Notes: a model not told the origin generated them from the sequence alone. A stretch of 64,000 bases of DNA from Nocardiopsis metallicus (GCF_014201115.1 NZ_JACHDO010000001.1:2666001-2730000), one strand, 5' to 3'. Counted from the stretch's first letter, positions 1 through 9,321 are shown. Made by a program: numbers and translations.

Positions 1-90
1 GAGCAGCGACAGCAGCCGCAGCAACCGCTGCGGCAGGGTGCCCCGCACCGATTCCCCGTCCTCCCGGCCCTCACCACTCCGCTCACTCAT
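1..90 (-). CDS. N-terminal fragment of a putative WYL/DeoR-type regulator (partial)
   Basis: Only the first 30 codons are inside the window; the gene runs off the left edge. The visible N-terminus ends in PQRLLRLLSLL, the Leu-rich first helix that commonly opens WYL-domain helix-turn-helix regulators. The start is placed at ATG 90, with GGAAAA just upstream; an in-frame ATG at 99 would add three residues. The gene is divergent from the FAD oxidoreductase at 153, with about 60 bp between them, so it could control that gene. Too little is visible to prove the family. Confidence 0.45.
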   Translation of the reverse strand, partial: MSERSGEGREDGESVRGTLPQRLLRLLSLL

Positions 91-152
91 GTTTTCCATG
101 CTGCCAGCCATTGCGGCCGGGATGTGACCGCATGGGTTCCTACGGTGGCCGT

Positions 153-1556
153 ATGAGCGAGAACAAGGAACAGACGACGGAACAGACACACCTACTCGAC
201 CGGCTCCGGGCACGGGTGCGCGGACCGGTGCACGCCCCCGGCAGCCCCGGCCACGAACGGGCCCGGTCCGGGGTACAGCGGGTCGACCGGCACGCACCGG
301 ACGCGGTCGTGGAGGCCTCCGACGCCGAGGACGTGCGCGCCGCGGTGGCGGTCGCCGCCGAACTCGGGCTCCCCGTGGCTGCCCAGCGCACCGGGCACGG
401 CCACGGCACCGGCCTGCGCGGTGGAGTCCTGGTGGACACCCGGCGCCTGGACCGGGTCCGGATCGACCCCGGGCACCGCACGGCCGCCGTCGGAGCCGGA
501 GCCACCTGGCAGGACGTGATCGACGCCGCCGTCCCGCACGGGCTTTCCCCGCTCTCGGGCAGCTCACCCGGCGTGGGCGCGGTCTCCTACACCCTCGGCG
601 GCGGACTGAGCCTGATGGGCCGCCGGTACGGGTACGCCGCCGACCACGTCCGAAGCCTGGACCTGGTGACCGCCGACGGGCGCCTGCGACGCGCGGACGC
701 CCACAGCGAACCGGACCTGTTCTGGGCGCTGCGCGGCGGCGGAAGTTCGTTCGGGCTGGTCACGGAGATGGAGCTCGCCCTGTTCCCGGTGTCCCGCCTG
801 TACGGGGGCAGCCTGTACCTGGACGCGACCGACACCCCGCGGGCCCTGGACGGCTGGCGCCGGTGGGCCGAGGGAACACCCGACGAACTCACCTCCGGGG
901 TGTCGGCCGTGGTCTACCCGGACATGGAGGGCGTACCCGAACCCATGCGCGGACGGCTGATCGTCCAGGTCTCCCTGGCCTGGTCGGGGCCGCCGGAGAA
1001 GGGCCCGGCCCTGGCCGAGCCGCTGTACTCCCTGGCCCCGGTCCTGATGGACACCCTGCGCGAACTCCCCTACACCGAGTCCGGCGCGGTGTTCGACGAC
1101 CACGACGACCCGGCCGGTTTCCGCGGTGAGGGGCTCCTGGTGGACTCCCTGCCCTCAGAGGCCCTGGCCGAGCTCCAGAAGCTGGCCGCCGCCGACCGCC
1201 CGTTCATGAGCGTGGTCTGGCTGCGCCACCTGGGCGGCGCCCTGGCCCGGCCGCCCGAGGTTCCCGACGCGGTCGGCCACCGGGACGCCGCCTACGCGCT
1301 GAGCGTGCTCACCTTCACCGAACCCGACACCGACCGAGCGCGTGCCCTGCGCGCCGAGGCCGCCGCGCTCTTCGCCGACCACACCCGGGGCCGGTCGAGC
1401 AACCTGAGTTTCGGCGCGGTGGCCGAGGACGAGGTCCGCGCGATGTTCGCCCCCGACACCCTGCGGAGGCTCGCGCGGATCCGGGACCGGGTCGACCCGA
1501 ACCGGCGTATCCACACCAACCGTCCGATCGCGGCCCCTGGCACGGGCACGGCCTGA
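153..1556 (+). CDS. FAD-binding oxidoreductase, BBE-like (PCMH-type)
   Basis: Predicted flavoprotein of 467 residues that oxidises a small organic substrate with covalently bound FAD. The PCMH-type FAD domain spans about residues 50-225. RTGHGHGTG (79-87) sits where the family carries the His that binds FAD. A Gly-rich segment GGGLSLMGRRYG (149-160) and a typical RGGGSSFGLVT loop follow. The C-terminal DPNRRIHTNRPI is the short BBE domain that closes over the flavin. The family's second flavin-linking Cys is not apparent (SPGVGAV lies there), so attachment is probably through one bond. ATG 153 is chosen because the longer frame from TTG 111 adds an untypical N-terminus. The substrate is unknown; sugar, alkaloid-type and polyketide oxidations are all known in this family. 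Confidence 0.85.
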   Translation: MSENKEQTTEQTHLLDRLRARVRGPVHAPGSPGHERARSGVQRVDRHAPDAVVEASDAEDVRAAVAVAAELGLPVAAQRTGHGHGTGLRGGVLVDTRRLDRVRIDPGHRTAAVGAGATWQDVIDAAVPHGLSPLSGSSPGVGAVSYTLGGGLSLMGRRYGYAADHVRSLDLVTADGRLRRADAHSEPDLFWALRGGGSSFGLVTEMELALFPVSRLYGGSLYLDATDTPRALDGWRRWAEGTPDELTSGVSAVVYPDMEGVPEPMRGRLIVQVSLAWSGPPEKGPALAEPLYSLAPVLMDTLRELPYTESGAVFDDHDDPAGFRGEGLLVDSLPSEALAELQKLAAADRPFMSVVWLRHLGGALARPPEVPDAVGHRDAAYALSVLTFTEPDTDRARALRAEAAALFADHTRGRSSNLSFGAVAEDEVRAMFAPDTLRRLARIRDRVDPNRRIHTNRPIAAPGTGTA

Positions 1557-1737
1557 TCCTCCACGGGCAGGGCCCGGGCCCGGCCGTGCCCTGCCCGTGG
1601 AACTCCACGACCGCACCGGACGCCCTCGCCCGCACCTGCCTTCCGCCGCACCGCGCATCCCGCCCGAATCTCCTTGCGGGCCGCGGCGGGCAGCGCCTAG
1701 CGTTCAGGAAAGGTCAACGAGAGCGGGGACGCGTCAC

Positions 1738-2559
1738 ATGCGGGACACCACGGTCGAACTCCACGGCCGCACGGTCGCCTACACCGACATCGGCGACCCC
1801 GGCGGCACCCCCGTCCTGTTCTTCCACGGTGCCCCGATGAGCCGCCGCAACCTCGGCGACCAGCACGAGGAGTTCGGCGCGGCCGGGCTGCGGGTGATCA
1901 CCCCGGACCGCCCCGGCTACGGCGGCTCCTCCCCCGCCCCGGGACGCACGCTCACCGACTGGGCCGAGGATGCGGCCGCCCTGGCCGACGCCCTGCGGAT
2001 CGACCGCTTCCTGGTGGCCGCGCACTCCTCCGGCGGTCCCTACGGGGTGGTCACCGCCGCGCTCCTGTCCGAACGGCTGCTCGGCACGGTCGTACTGGGC
2101 GGGGTCACCGACTTCTCGTGGGAACCGGCCTGGGAGGGCTACCGGGAGGACGAGTGCACCATGATGCGCCTGCCCGACGAGAAGTCCGCCCTGGCCTGGG
2201 CCGAGGACAACCTCGGCGATCGACCCTCGGACCTGCCCGCACCAGACCTCGAACTGTTCGCCACCCGGCACGTGCCGCACCTGGCCGCCGCGGCCAAGGA
2301 CGCCTTCGCCCAGGGTGTGGGCGGTTACGCCCAGGACTCCTGGGTGCAGGGCCGGCCCTGGGACTTCGATCCAGCCGCGGTGAAAGCGCCGTTCCTGGTC
2401 GCGCACGGAGATCAGGACACCGTGGTGCCCCTGGCTCACGCCACCCACACCGCCGCCCTGGTCCCCGGAGCCGACCTGCGGGTACTGCCCGGCCACGGCC
2501 ACATCACCGTGCTCTGGGAACTGCCCGCCCTGCTCACCGAACTCCGCGACCGCCGCTGA
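1738..2559 (+). CDS. alpha/beta hydrolase
   Basis: 273-residue alpha/beta-hydrolase fold enzyme. The oxyanion-hole segment FFHGAP is at 28-33, the nucleophile elbow AAHSSGG at 94-100 (Ser97), the acidic residue in HGDQDTVVP and the catalytic His in PGHGH near the C-terminus, so the triad looks complete. ATG 1738 is preferred over an in-frame ATG at 1597, because homology begins immediately after it (VELHGRTVAYTDIG). There is only weak Shine-Dalgarno sequence upstream (GAGAGCGGGGA). It lies between two same-strand genes with its own upstream gap of about 180 bp, so it is probably monocistronic. No substrate can be inferred; such proteins are esterases, lactonases or dehalogenase relatives. Confidence 0.85.
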   Translation: MRDTTVELHGRTVAYTDIGDPGGTPVLFFHGAPMSRRNLGDQHEEFGAAGLRVITPDRPGYGGSSPAPGRTLTDWAEDAAALADALRIDRFLVAAHSSGGPYGVVTAALLSERLLGTVVLGGVTDFSWEPAWEGYREDECTMMRLPDEKSALAWAEDNLGDRPSDLPAPDLELFATRHVPHLAAAAKDAFAQGVGGYAQDSWVQGRPWDFDPAAVKAPFLVAHGDQDTVVPLAHATHTAALVPGADLRVLPGHGHITVLWELPALLTELRDRR

Positions 2560-2604
2560 GGCCCTGTGAGCAGGGGCACGCCCGACTCACCGCCTGCCCG
2601 CGCC

Positions 2605-2610
2605 TAGAGT
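2605..2610 (+). promoter_or_regulatory. -10 element of a probable leaderless promoter for nfo
   Basis: TAGAGT fits the actinobacterial -10 pattern TANNNT and ends 10 bases before the nfo ATG at 2620, with no Shine-Dalgarno sequence between. This geometry places the transcription start at or next to the ATG, as in the leaderless mRNAs common in actinobacteria. Confidence 0.5.
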
Positions 2611-2619
2611 GGTTCGGCG

Positions 2620-3483
2620 ATGAACAACACCGAAGAGCGACCCCAGTCCCCGGTCGGAGCGCACGTTCCGGTCGCGGGCGGCATGGCCACCAAGGGTCTG
2701 GCCTACGCGGAGAAGATCGGCGCCGAGACCGTCCAGGTGTTCGTGTCCAACCCCCGCGGGTGGGCCACCAACGGCGGCGACCCGGCCCAGGACGCGCTGA
2801 TGCGCGAGCGCGCCGACCTGCCCGTGTTCGTGCACGCCCCCTACCTGATCAACCCGGGCACCCCCAGCGAGGAGACCGCCGCCAAGTCCATCACCTCGAT
2901 GGAACACGCCCTGCGCCGCAGCGCGCAGATCGGTGCGCTGGGCGCGGTCATGCACACCGGCTCGGCCGTCTCGGGCACCCGCGAGGAAGGGCTGGCCCGC
3001 GCCCGCGAACGGCTGCTGCCGATGCTGGAGCGCCTGGGTGAGGACGTGCCCCCGCTGCTGCTGGAGCCGATGGCCGGGCAGGGGCAGGTCCTGTGCGCCA
3101 CCGTCGACGACCTCGTCCCCTACTTCGAGGCGCTGGACTGGCACCCGAACGTGGGCGTGTGCCTGGACACCGCGCACCTGTTCGCGGCCGGGCACGACAT
3201 CTCCACCGTCGAGGGAATGCGCCAGGCCCTGGACCGCTTCGGCGAGGTGGTCGGCGCGGACCGGCTCAAGCTGATCCACGGCAACGACTCCAAGGCGCCG
3301 TGCGGCAGCAACAAGGACCGGCACGAGAACATCGGCAGGGGCCACATCGGCGCCGAGCCCTTCGCGGAGCTGTTCCGCCACCCGGTGACCGCGGGGATCC
3401 CCATCACCCTGGAGACCCCGGGCCCGGAGGGTCCGCACGCCGAGGACGTGGCCACCCTCAAGAAGCTGCGCGCCCAAGCCTGA
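2620..3483 (+). CDS. nfo: deoxyribonuclease IV (AP endonuclease IV)
   Basis: Base-excision-repair endonuclease that cuts the backbone 5' of abasic sites and trims blocked 3' ends, using three zinc ions. All nine metal ligands known from E. coli endonuclease IV are present with almost the same spacing: His72, His112, Glu149, Asp183, His186, His220, Asp233, His235 and Glu265. The 287-residue length matches the family. ATG 2620 is the natural start and appears leaderless. The gene stands alone, facing the MFS remnant on the opposite strand. Confidence 0.97.
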   Translation: MNNTEERPQSPVGAHVPVAGGMATKGLAYAEKIGAETVQVFVSNPRGWATNGGDPAQDALMRERADLPVFVHAPYLINPGTPSEETAAKSITSMEHALRRSAQIGALGAVMHTGSAVSGTREEGLARARERLLPMLERLGEDVPPLLLEPMAGQGQVLCATVDDLVPYFEALDWHPNVGVCLDTAHLFAAGHDISTVEGMRQALDRFGEVVGADRLKLIHGNDSKAPCGSNKDRHENIGRGHIGAEPFAELFRHPVTAGIPITLETPGPEGPHAEDVATLKKLRAQA

Positions 3484-3539
3484 GCCGCCCGTCCCCTCGG
3501 AACGGATCGGCTCCGGCCGGGCCCGGGAGCACCCGGCAG

Positions 3540-3784
3540 ACCGCCCACCACCAGCGCCTGCAGGCGGTCGACCCGGTCCAGCAGCAGCCAGGGCAGGAAA
3601 CGCGCCACTGTCAGACCGGGCATCAGCAGGGGATCCTGGGTGAGGGCGGCGGCGATCAGCGGCAGGGCCACCGCCAGGAGCCCGTCGCCGAAGTCGGTGG
3701 ACACCGCCGCCGCCCAGAAGCGGTGGAAGGTGCCGCCGAGCCTCTCCTGGCCGAAGGCCTCGCGGTCCCGGGTTCGGTGGTCAC
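3540..3784 (-). pseudogene. Decayed 5' fragment of an MFS transporter gene, paralogue of the one at 3781-5115
   Basis: Directly behind the MFS gene and on the same strand, the minus-strand reading contains GGTFHRFW, then VALPLIA, LTQDPLL and RFLPWLLL, the N-terminal first-helices region of the intact neighbour. By eye about 37 of 53 aligned residues are identical. The fragment then lacks an eight-residue piece present in the intact gene (APVSGLLI) and loses homology after about residue 85. A GTG at 3784 overlaps the stop of the intact gene, but its frame (VTTEPGTA) differs from the frame holding the homology, so at least one frameshift is also present. It is best read as the remains of a tandem duplicate. 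Confidence 0.7.
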
Positions 3785-5115
3785 GAGCGGTCCCCTTCCG
3801 CTGAGAGCCGGGCAGCGGCCTCGTCGGCCAGTCGCGCGGTGTCGGCGATGATCCTCCGAGCCAGGAAAGTGGTCAGGATGACCAGCACTCCGCCCACGAG
3901 GTAGGGCAGGGCCAGGTCAACCCGGCCGAGCAGGCCACCCAGCAACGCGCCGACCGGAGCCAGACCCCAACCGATCGTCTTGCTGGCTCCGGAGATGCGG
4001 CCGCGCACCGCGTCCGGGACCACCGTCTGGAAGTAGAGGCTGCCCCCGATGTTGGACACGACCACGCAGAAACTGAATCCGGCCAGGGTGACGAAGGCCA
4101 GGTAGGGGCTGTTCATCAGACCGGTCGCCACCAGGAACACCCCCATCCCGGCGTAGCTGACGGTCACGACCGCGCGGCGGCCGAACCGGACCAGGAGTCG
4201 AAAGGCCGCGAGCGAGCCGAGGACCCCGCCGAAGGCGGTGGAGAGCAGGAAGATCCCGAACAGCGCGGCCGGAACCCCCAGGTCCTCCCGGGCGTAGAGC
4301 ACCAGCACGGCCACCGTCATGTTGACGCCGATCATCGCCCCGGCGTTGCAGAGCATGTTGCCGCGCAGGATGCGGTCGGTGAAGACCAGGCGGAACCCCT
4401 CGCCGAGCGAGCGGAGGAAGCCCTGCTGTTCCTGGCCGTCAGCGTCCTCACCCTGGTCGGGGCCGGGCGGGGGCACATGGCGGCGCCACACCAGTGGAAT
4501 GGTGCACAGCAGCACCGCGCACAACGCGTAGGAACCGGCGATACCCAGCAGCGGCGCGACTGCTCCAGCCGTGAACAGGAACCCGGCCACCGGTCGGCCC
4601 AGGCAGTCCTGGGCGACGAGGCGGCCGCCCTCCGCCCGGCTGTTGGCGCGGTCCAGCAGCCGCGCGGGCACGAGCTGGACCACGGTGATGCGGCTGGCCG
4701 GATCGGAGACGGTCTCGCAGGCGATGACCACGAACATCGCCGCGTACAGCAGCCAGATGGACAGGTGTCCGGTGAACATCGCACCGGCCAGGGCGGCCAT
4801 GGTCAGCGCCGCGACCGTGTTGGACACCGCCATGGCGCGCATGCGGTGGACCCGGTCGATGAGCAGCCCGGAGACCGGTGCCAGCAGCAGCCAGGGCAGG
4901 AAGCGGGTGGCGGTGAGCCCGGCGACCAGCAGGGGGTCCTGGGTGAGGGTGACGGCGATCAGCGGCAGGGCCACCAGGATCATGCCGTCCGCCAGGTTGG
5001 TGAAGACCCCGGCGCCCCAGAAGCGGTGGAAGGTCGCGCCCAGGCGCTGGTCTCGCGGCGGGTCGGCGGGGGCTGTGGTCGTGGTGGGTGCGGTGCTGGT
5101 GGGTGCGGTGGCCAC
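3781..5115 (-). CDS. MFS transporter (MFS_3-like efflux permease)
   Basis: 444-residue integral membrane protein of the major facilitator superfamily, with about twelve hydrophobic segments. The cytoplasmic loop after helix 2 carries GLLIDRVHRMR, the family's A-motif position. Long Ala/Thr/Pro-rich N-terminus before RLGATFHRFW. Proton-driven export of a drug or metabolite is the usual role; the substrate is not visible. GTG 5115 is chosen because AGGAG lies seven bases upstream. It starts 37 bp behind the ArsR-type gene, on the same strand, so the regulator and transporter almost certainly share a transcript controlled by the twin palindromes at 5851-5894. A degraded copy of its 5' part follows it. 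Confidence 0.88.
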   Translation of the reverse strand: MATAPTSTAPTTTTAPADPPRDQRLGATFHRFWGAGVFTNLADGMILVALPLIAVTLTQDPLLVAGLTATRFLPWLLLAPVSGLLIDRVHRMRAMAVSNTVAALTMAALAGAMFTGHLSIWLLYAAMFVVIACETVSDPASRITVVQLVPARLLDRANSRAEGGRLVAQDCLGRPVAGFLFTAGAVAPLLGIAGSYALCAVLLCTIPLVWRRHVPPPGPDQGEDADGQEQQGFLRSLGEGFRLVFTDRILRGNMLCNAGAMIGVNMTVAVLVLYAREDLGVPAALFGIFLLSTAFGGVLGSLAAFRLLVRFGRRAVVTVSYAGMGVFLVATGLMNSPYLAFVTLAGFSFCVVVSNIGGSLYFQTVVPDAVRGRISGASKTIGWGLAPVGALLGGLLGRVDLALPYLVGGVLVILTTFLARRIIADTARLADEAAARLSAEGDRS

Positions 5116-5152
5116 TGTGGTGCTCCTGAGGGGGGGTGGGTTCAGGTGGCTC

Positions 5153-5836
5153 TTACTGCGGGGGATCGCCCGCTTCGCCGTTCTCGCTCGGACCCGCCTC
5201 CCGATCGGGGAGGTCGGTGAGGTTGGGGAACAGGTCGGTCTGCAGCTCGACCGCCTCGGTGTCCGGGTGCTCCTCGGCGGTGCGCCCCTGGAAACGACGC
5301 GCCCATTCCCGGACCAGGGCGTTGATCTCCCCGGCGAACTCCTCGGCCTCCTCGGGGGTCAGCCGCAGGTGGGAGACCGAGTCCTGGTACGCGTCGCTCC
5401 AGCGGCGCACCCTCGGGGAGTCGCCGTGCTCCCGGGTGACGCGCCGCCAGCGCTCGGCTCGTTCCTGGCGCCCGCGGTAGTAGCCGTCCAGGACGATCTC
5501 GGCGGCCTCGCGAGTGGCGGGGCTGCGCAGGAACCGCGTACCGCTCATGTACCAGCCGCCGGGGCGGACCCGCCACCAGCGGTCGCGGCCGCCCGAGCGC
5601 TCGGGATCGGTCTCGACGAACCCGAATCGGGCGAGCTGGCGCAGGTGGTAGCTGGTGGACCCGCTGCTCTCCCCCAGGCGTTTGCCCAGGATGGTAGCGG
5701 TAGCAGGTCCCTGAACGGAGAGTTCGTCCAGGATCCGGGCGCGCAGCGGGTGGGCCAGCCCCCGCAGGGCCTCGGCCCCGATCTCCATCGGCTTGGGGTT
5801 GGGAGGGCTCTGTTCGGTCTCTTCCTCTTCGCTCAT
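5153..5836 (-). CDS. ArsR-type winged-HTH transcriptional regulator
   Basis: 227-residue regulator. The winged helix-turn-helix occupies about residues 20-95 (LAHPLRARILDEL, then GSTSYHLRQLARFGFV), typical of the HTH_20/ArsR group that controls MFS exporters. A second, uncharacterised alpha-helical half follows, with a very acidic C-terminus. ATG 5836 is preferred over an upstream ATG at 5872: TACGGT (5848-5843 on the minus strand) is a good -10 just before it, which would make the message leaderless, and a start at 5872 would place the operator palindrome inside the coding region. First gene of a two-gene operon with the MFS permease. Autoregulation through the palindromes is likely but inferred. 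Confidence 0.85.
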   Translation of the reverse strand: MSEEEETEQSPPNPKPMEIGAEALRGLAHPLRARILDELSVQGPATATILGKRLGESSGSTSYHLRQLARFGFVETDPERSGGRDRWWRVRPGGWYMSGTRFLRSPATREAAEIVLDGYYRGRQERAERWRRVTREHGDSPRVRRWSDAYQDSVSHLRLTPEEAEEFAGEINALVREWARRFQGRTAEEHPDTEAVELQTDLFPNLTDLPDREAGPSENGEAGDPPQ

Positions 5837-5850
5837 GCCGAAACCGTATC

Positions 5851-5894
5851 GCAAAGACTTCTTTGCAAACATACTTTTGCAGAGATTTCTTTGG
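5851..5894. promoter_or_regulatory. Twin operator palindromes upstream of arsR-MFS
   Basis: GCAAAGACTTCTTTGC (5851-5866) is a perfect palindrome with 7-bp arms and a 2-bp centre. A second copy, GCAGAGATTTCTTTGG (5879-5894), matches it at 13 of 16 positions. The two begin 28 bp apart. The first lies directly upstream of the presumed -10 of the ArsR-type gene, so a bound dimer would cover the -35 region. The AT-rich motif stands out in this GC-rich DNA. Confidence 0.65.
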
Positions 5895-6022
5895 GAAACT
5901 TTCGGCGCCGGGTATCAGGACTCCCGGGGAACCCCACCCCCTGGAAAACCGTCCGATGGGCGACAATGGACACGGGTCCGCGGGGATGCGGAGCCCCGGG
6001 GAGCAGAGGAGGGTGTCACCGC

Positions 6023-6370
6023 ATGGAACCGTTCTTCATGGTCATCGGGGCGGCGATCGCGGCCGTGAGCTTCTTCGCGGGCCGACGCACCGCCCGGCGC
6101 GAGGCCAGGCGGGAACTCCAGCAGCACCAGATCGCGCCCCCGGTCCCCGCCCAGGGCCAGCGCACCCCCCAACCGCTCTGCGGCTGCGGCCACCACCTGG
6201 TCTTCCACGACCAGGAGACCAAGCGCTGCCAGACCCAGGTGGTCATCCCCGGCCGCTGGACCGGCCAGGCCAACTCCACCTACCGCCAGTGCATGTGCCA
6301 GGGCTACCGCGGCCCGATGCCCGTGGACGAGTACTACGCCCCGGACTACCTCGACGGCACCAACCCCTGA
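6023..6370 (+). CDS. Small Cys/His-rich protein with N-terminal membrane anchor
   Basis: 115 residues. Residues 4-20 (FFMVIGAAIAAVSFFAG) form a single membrane segment, followed by a highly charged RRTARREARREL stretch. The second half has CGCGHHLVFHD, a Cys 6 residues after that motif (KRCQ), and QCMCQGY near the end, an arrangement suggesting a metal site made of Cys and His. An excellent Shine-Dalgarno (AGGAGGG, 6006-6013) precedes ATG 6023. Similar short membrane-anchored Cys-rich proteins are, to my knowledge, common and uncharacterised in actinomycetes. No function is assigned. Confidence 0.75.
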   Translation: MEPFFMVIGAAIAAVSFFAGRRTARREARRELQQHQIAPPVPAQGQRTPQPLCGCGHHLVFHDQETKRCQTQVVIPGRWTGQANSTYRQCMCQGYRGPMPVDEYYAPDYLDGTNP

Positions 6371-6716
6371 TCCCTGCCGACCCTGGCCGGGGCACGACCT
6401 GCCCGGATCCCGGCCAACTCCTGTCCGGACCCCGAGCAGGTCCCGCACTCCCCCAGCCGCCCCTCACCCGAATCCCCACCAGCCCCTGTCCGCCCCCGAC
6501 CGGCTCCCGGCCGGGGTCCCACGCGGGCTCCGCCCGGGCCCCTCCCAGGCCGAGACCCCGACCCGGTTCGCCCCGCCCCGGGACCGAGCACCGGCTATCG
6601 TGCGGGAACCTGGAAGCGCGGACAGCGACGCGCCGGGGTGACAACGCCCGCCCGCATCGCGAGAATGTCCGCGCACCGAACAGCCAGAGAGTGGACGTTT
6701 ACTCGTGAGGACCCCT
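6371..6716. other. Intergenic region upstream of tex
   Basis: About 345 bp without a convincing gene. The first two thirds are unusually C-rich on the plus strand, with open frames that look like composition artefacts. TATCGT at 6595-6600 is a plausible -10 for a tex transcript with a leader of about 110 bases. No clear terminator or palindrome was recognised. Confidence 0.4.
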
Positions 6717-9137
6717 GTGACACCCACGATCGACCAGCGCATCGCCGAGGAGCTCGGCGTGGGCGCGCACCAGGTCAGTGCCGCCGTCGAGATGCTCGAC
6801 GCCGGGTCGACCGTGCCCTTCATCGCCCGGTACCGCAAGGAGGCGACCGGAGCGCTGGACGACGCCCAGCTGCGCGCCCTCGAGGAACGCCTGCGCTACC
6901 TGCGTGAACTGGCCGAACGCCGGAGCGCGATCCTGGAGTCGATCCGTTCCCAGGGCAAGTTGGACGACGAGCTGGAGGCCCGCATCAACGCGGCCGACTC
7001 CAAGGCCCGTCTGGAGGACATCTACCTCCCCTACAAGCCCAAGCGCCGCACCAAGGCCCAGATCGCCCGCGAGGCCGGTCTCGAACCGCTCGCCGAGGGC
7101 CTGATCGGGGACCCGAACCAGGACCCGCAGGAGGCCGCCGCCGCCTACGTGGACGCGGACAAGGGTGTGGCCGACGCCAAGGCCGCCCTGGACGGGGCCC
7201 GCGCGATCCTGGTGGAGCGCTTCGCCGAGGACGCCGACCTCACCGGCACGCTGCGCGAGCGCCTGTGGGAGAAGGGCCGCCTGGGCTCGACCGTCCGCGA
7301 GGGCAAGGAGGAGGCCGGGGCCAAGTTCGCCGACTACTTCGACTTCTCCGAACCCCTGACCGCGCTTCCCTCGCACCGCGTCCTGGCCATGTACCGGGGT
7401 GAGAAGGAGGAGGTCCTCACGCTCAACCTGGAGCCGGAGGAGACCCCCGAGGCGGGCCCCGACGGCACCGTGCCGCGCAGCACCTACGAGAACGCCATCG
7501 CGTCCCACTTCGAGATCGTGGACCGGGGCCGCCCCGCCGACCGCTGGCTCCAGGACACCGTGCGCTGGGCCTGGCGCACCCGCATCCTGGTCCGCCTGGA
7601 CATCGACGTGCGGATGCGCCTGTGGCAGCAGGCCGAGGACGAGGGCGTCAACGTCTTCGCCGCCAACCTGCGCGACCTGCTGCTGGCCGCCCCCGCCGGA
7701 AGCCGCGCCACCCTGGGCCTGGACCCGGGTCTGCGCACCGGGGTGAAGGTCGCCGTCACCGACCCCACCGGCAAGGTCGTGGCCACCGACACCGTCTTCC
7801 CGCACGCGCCGCGCCGCGACTGGGACGGGGCGATCGACAGCCTGGCCCGGCTGTGCGCCGCGCACGACGTGGAGCTGGTCGCCATCGGCAACGGCACCGC
7901 CTCGCGTGAGACGGACAAGCTGGCGGGCGACCTGATCAAGCGCCACCCCGAGCTCAAGCTGACCAAGGTGATGGTCTCGGAGGCGGGCGCCTCGGTCTAC
8001 TCGGCCTCGGCCTACGCCTCCGAGGAGCTGCCGGACCTGGACGTGTCCCTGCGCGGGGCCGCGTCCATCGCCCGGCGCCTGCAGGACCCGCTGGCCGAGC
8101 TGGTGAAGATCGACCCCAAGTCCATCGGTGTCGGCCAGTACCAGCACGACCTGGCGGAGACGAAGCTGTCGCGCTCGCTGGACGCCGTGGTCGAGGACTG
8201 CGTGAACGGTGTGGGCGTGGACGTCAACACCGCCTCGGTGCCGCTGCTGACCCGGGTGTCGGGCGTGACGTCCACCCTGGCCCGCAACATCGTCGCGCAC
8301 CGCGACGCCCACGGCCCCTTCCGTACCCGTGAGGCACTGCGTTCGGTGCCGCGGCTGGGCCCCAAGGCGTTCGAGCAGTGCGCGGGCTTCCTGCGGGTGC
8401 CGAACGGCGACGACCCGCTGGACGCCTCCGCGGTGCACCCCGAGGCCTACCCGGTGGTGCGGCGCATCCTGGACCGAGTCGGTACCGACCTGCCCTCGCT
8501 GATCGGTGACAAGAAGGCGCTGTCGGGCATCCGCCCCGAGGACTTCGTCGACGACAAGTTCGGTCTGCCCACCGTCACCGACATCCTCAGCGAGCTGGAC
8601 AAGCCCGGCCGCGACCCGCGTCCCGCCTTCACCACCGCAACCTTCAAGGAGGGCGTGGAGAAGCTGAGCGACCTGGAGCAGGGCATGATCCTGGAGGGGG
8701 TGGTCACCAACGTGGCCGCCTTCGGCGCGTTCGTGGACGTGGGCGTGCACCAGGACGGGCTGGTCCACGTGTCGGCTCTCTCGCGCAAGTTCGTGGAAGA
8801 CCCGCGCGACATCGTCAAGCCGGGCGACATCGTCAAGGTCAAGGTGCAGGACGTCGACATCCCGCGCAAGCGGATCTCGCTGACCATGCGCCTGGACGAC
8901 GAGGCCCCCGCTCCCGGCGGCCCAGACCAGGGCGGCCGGAACCAGGGCGGACGTGGCAACCGCGGCGGCCAGGGCGGTGGCGGTGGGCGCAGTGGCCGCG
9001 GCGGCGAACAGCGCCGGGGCGGGGGCAACGGCGGCCAGAACCGCGGCGGTCGCGGTAACGGTGGACGCGACAACGCTCCGGCGCCCTCGGGCGCGATGGC
9101 CGACGCGCTGCGCCGAGCAGGTCTGACCAAGGGCTGA
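6717..9137 (+). CDS. tex: Tex-family S1 RNA-binding transcription accessory protein
   Basis: 806-residue Tex protein, a nucleic-acid binding factor associated with RNA polymerase and transcription fidelity. Order of domains by eye: Tex N-terminal helical domain, YqgF-like RNase H fold ([15 protein letters not shown]), helix-hairpin-helix pair ([16 protein letters not shown] and following), and an S1 domain beginning [20 protein letters not shown]. The last 80 residues are a Gly/Arg-rich tail with repeated RGG/GGR triplets, ending in [10 protein letters not shown]; such RNA-binding tails extend many actinobacterial Tex proteins. GTG 6717 is preferred over GTG 6705, since AGGA (6708-6711) is correctly spaced for it. 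Transcribed alone. Confidence 0.95.
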   Translation: MTPTIDQRIAEELGVGAHQVSAAVEMLDAGSTVPFIARYRKEATGALDDAQLRALEERLRYLRELAERRSAILESIRSQGKLDDELEARINAADSKARLEDIYLPYKPKRRTKAQIAREAGLEPLAEGLIGDPNQDPQEAAAAYVDADKGVADAKAALDGARAILVERFAEDADLTGTLRERLWEKGRLGSTVREGKEEAGAKFADYFDFSEPLTALPSHRVLAMYRGEKEEVLTLNLEPEETPEAGPDGTVPRSTYENAIASHFEIVDRGRPADRWLQDTVRWAWRTRILVRLDIDVRMRLWQQAEDEGVNVFAANLRDLLLAAPAGSRATLGLDPGLRTGVKVAVTDPTGKVVATDTVFPHAPRRDWDGAIDSLARLCAAHDVELVAIGNGTASRETDKLAGDLIKRHPELKLTKVMVSEAGASVYSASAYASEELPDLDVSLRGAASIARRLQDPLAELVKIDPKSIGVGQYQHDLAETKLSRSLDAVVEDCVNGVGVDVNTASVPLLTRVSGVTSTLARNIVAHRDAHGPFRTREALRSVPRLGPKAFEQCAGFLRVPNGDDPLDASAVHPEAYPVVRRILDRVGTDLPSLIGDKKALSGIRPEDFVDDKFGLPTVTDILSELDKPGRDPRPAFTTATFKEGVEKLSDLEQGMILEGVVTNVAAFGAFVDVGVHQDGLVHVSALSRKFVEDPRDIVKPGDIVKVKVQDVDIPRKRISLTMRLDDEAPAPGGPDQGGRNQGGRGNRGGQGGGGGRSGRGGEQRRGGGNGGQNRGGRGNGGRDNAPAPSGAMADALRRAGLTKG

Positions 9138-9170
9138 ACCGTCATCGGGTGTAGGGAAGGGGGCGCGGGG

Positions 9171-9236
9171 CGCGACCCCTCCGCCTCCTTCCTCCCCGAC
9201 CTACCCGCGGAGGCTCCGAGGGCGGGCGGGGTCGCC
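9171..9236. terminator. Possible shared terminator between tex and the glycosyltransferase gene
   Basis: Between two convergent genes. GCGACCCC (9172-9179) can pair with GGGGTCGC (9228-9235), and alternative inner pairing CCTCCGC with GCGGAGG is possible. The loop is long and there is no T-run, so this is a weak call. Confidence 0.3.
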
Positions 9237-9321
9237 GACACCGTGAGCTCGCTGACCGCCTACGTGGTGGACGCCGAGGACGACAGCCCCTCGGCCCCGC
9301 CCCAGGAGCCGCGCCAAGACC

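Noticed and set aside
1597..1737. Earlier ATG start for the alpha/beta hydrolase
   Set aside because: The extra 47 residues are Pro/Arg-rich and non-homologous; family similarity begins after ATG 1738.
6371..6716. Possible riboswitch or RNA gene upstream of tex
   Set aside because: C-rich biased sequence without a consistent fold or known motif.
6699..8768. Very long minus-strand open frame opposite tex
   Set aside because: Antisense artefact of G/C-rich third positions; Val/Gly/Gln-rich composition and no domain, whereas the plus strand carries a full Tex protein.
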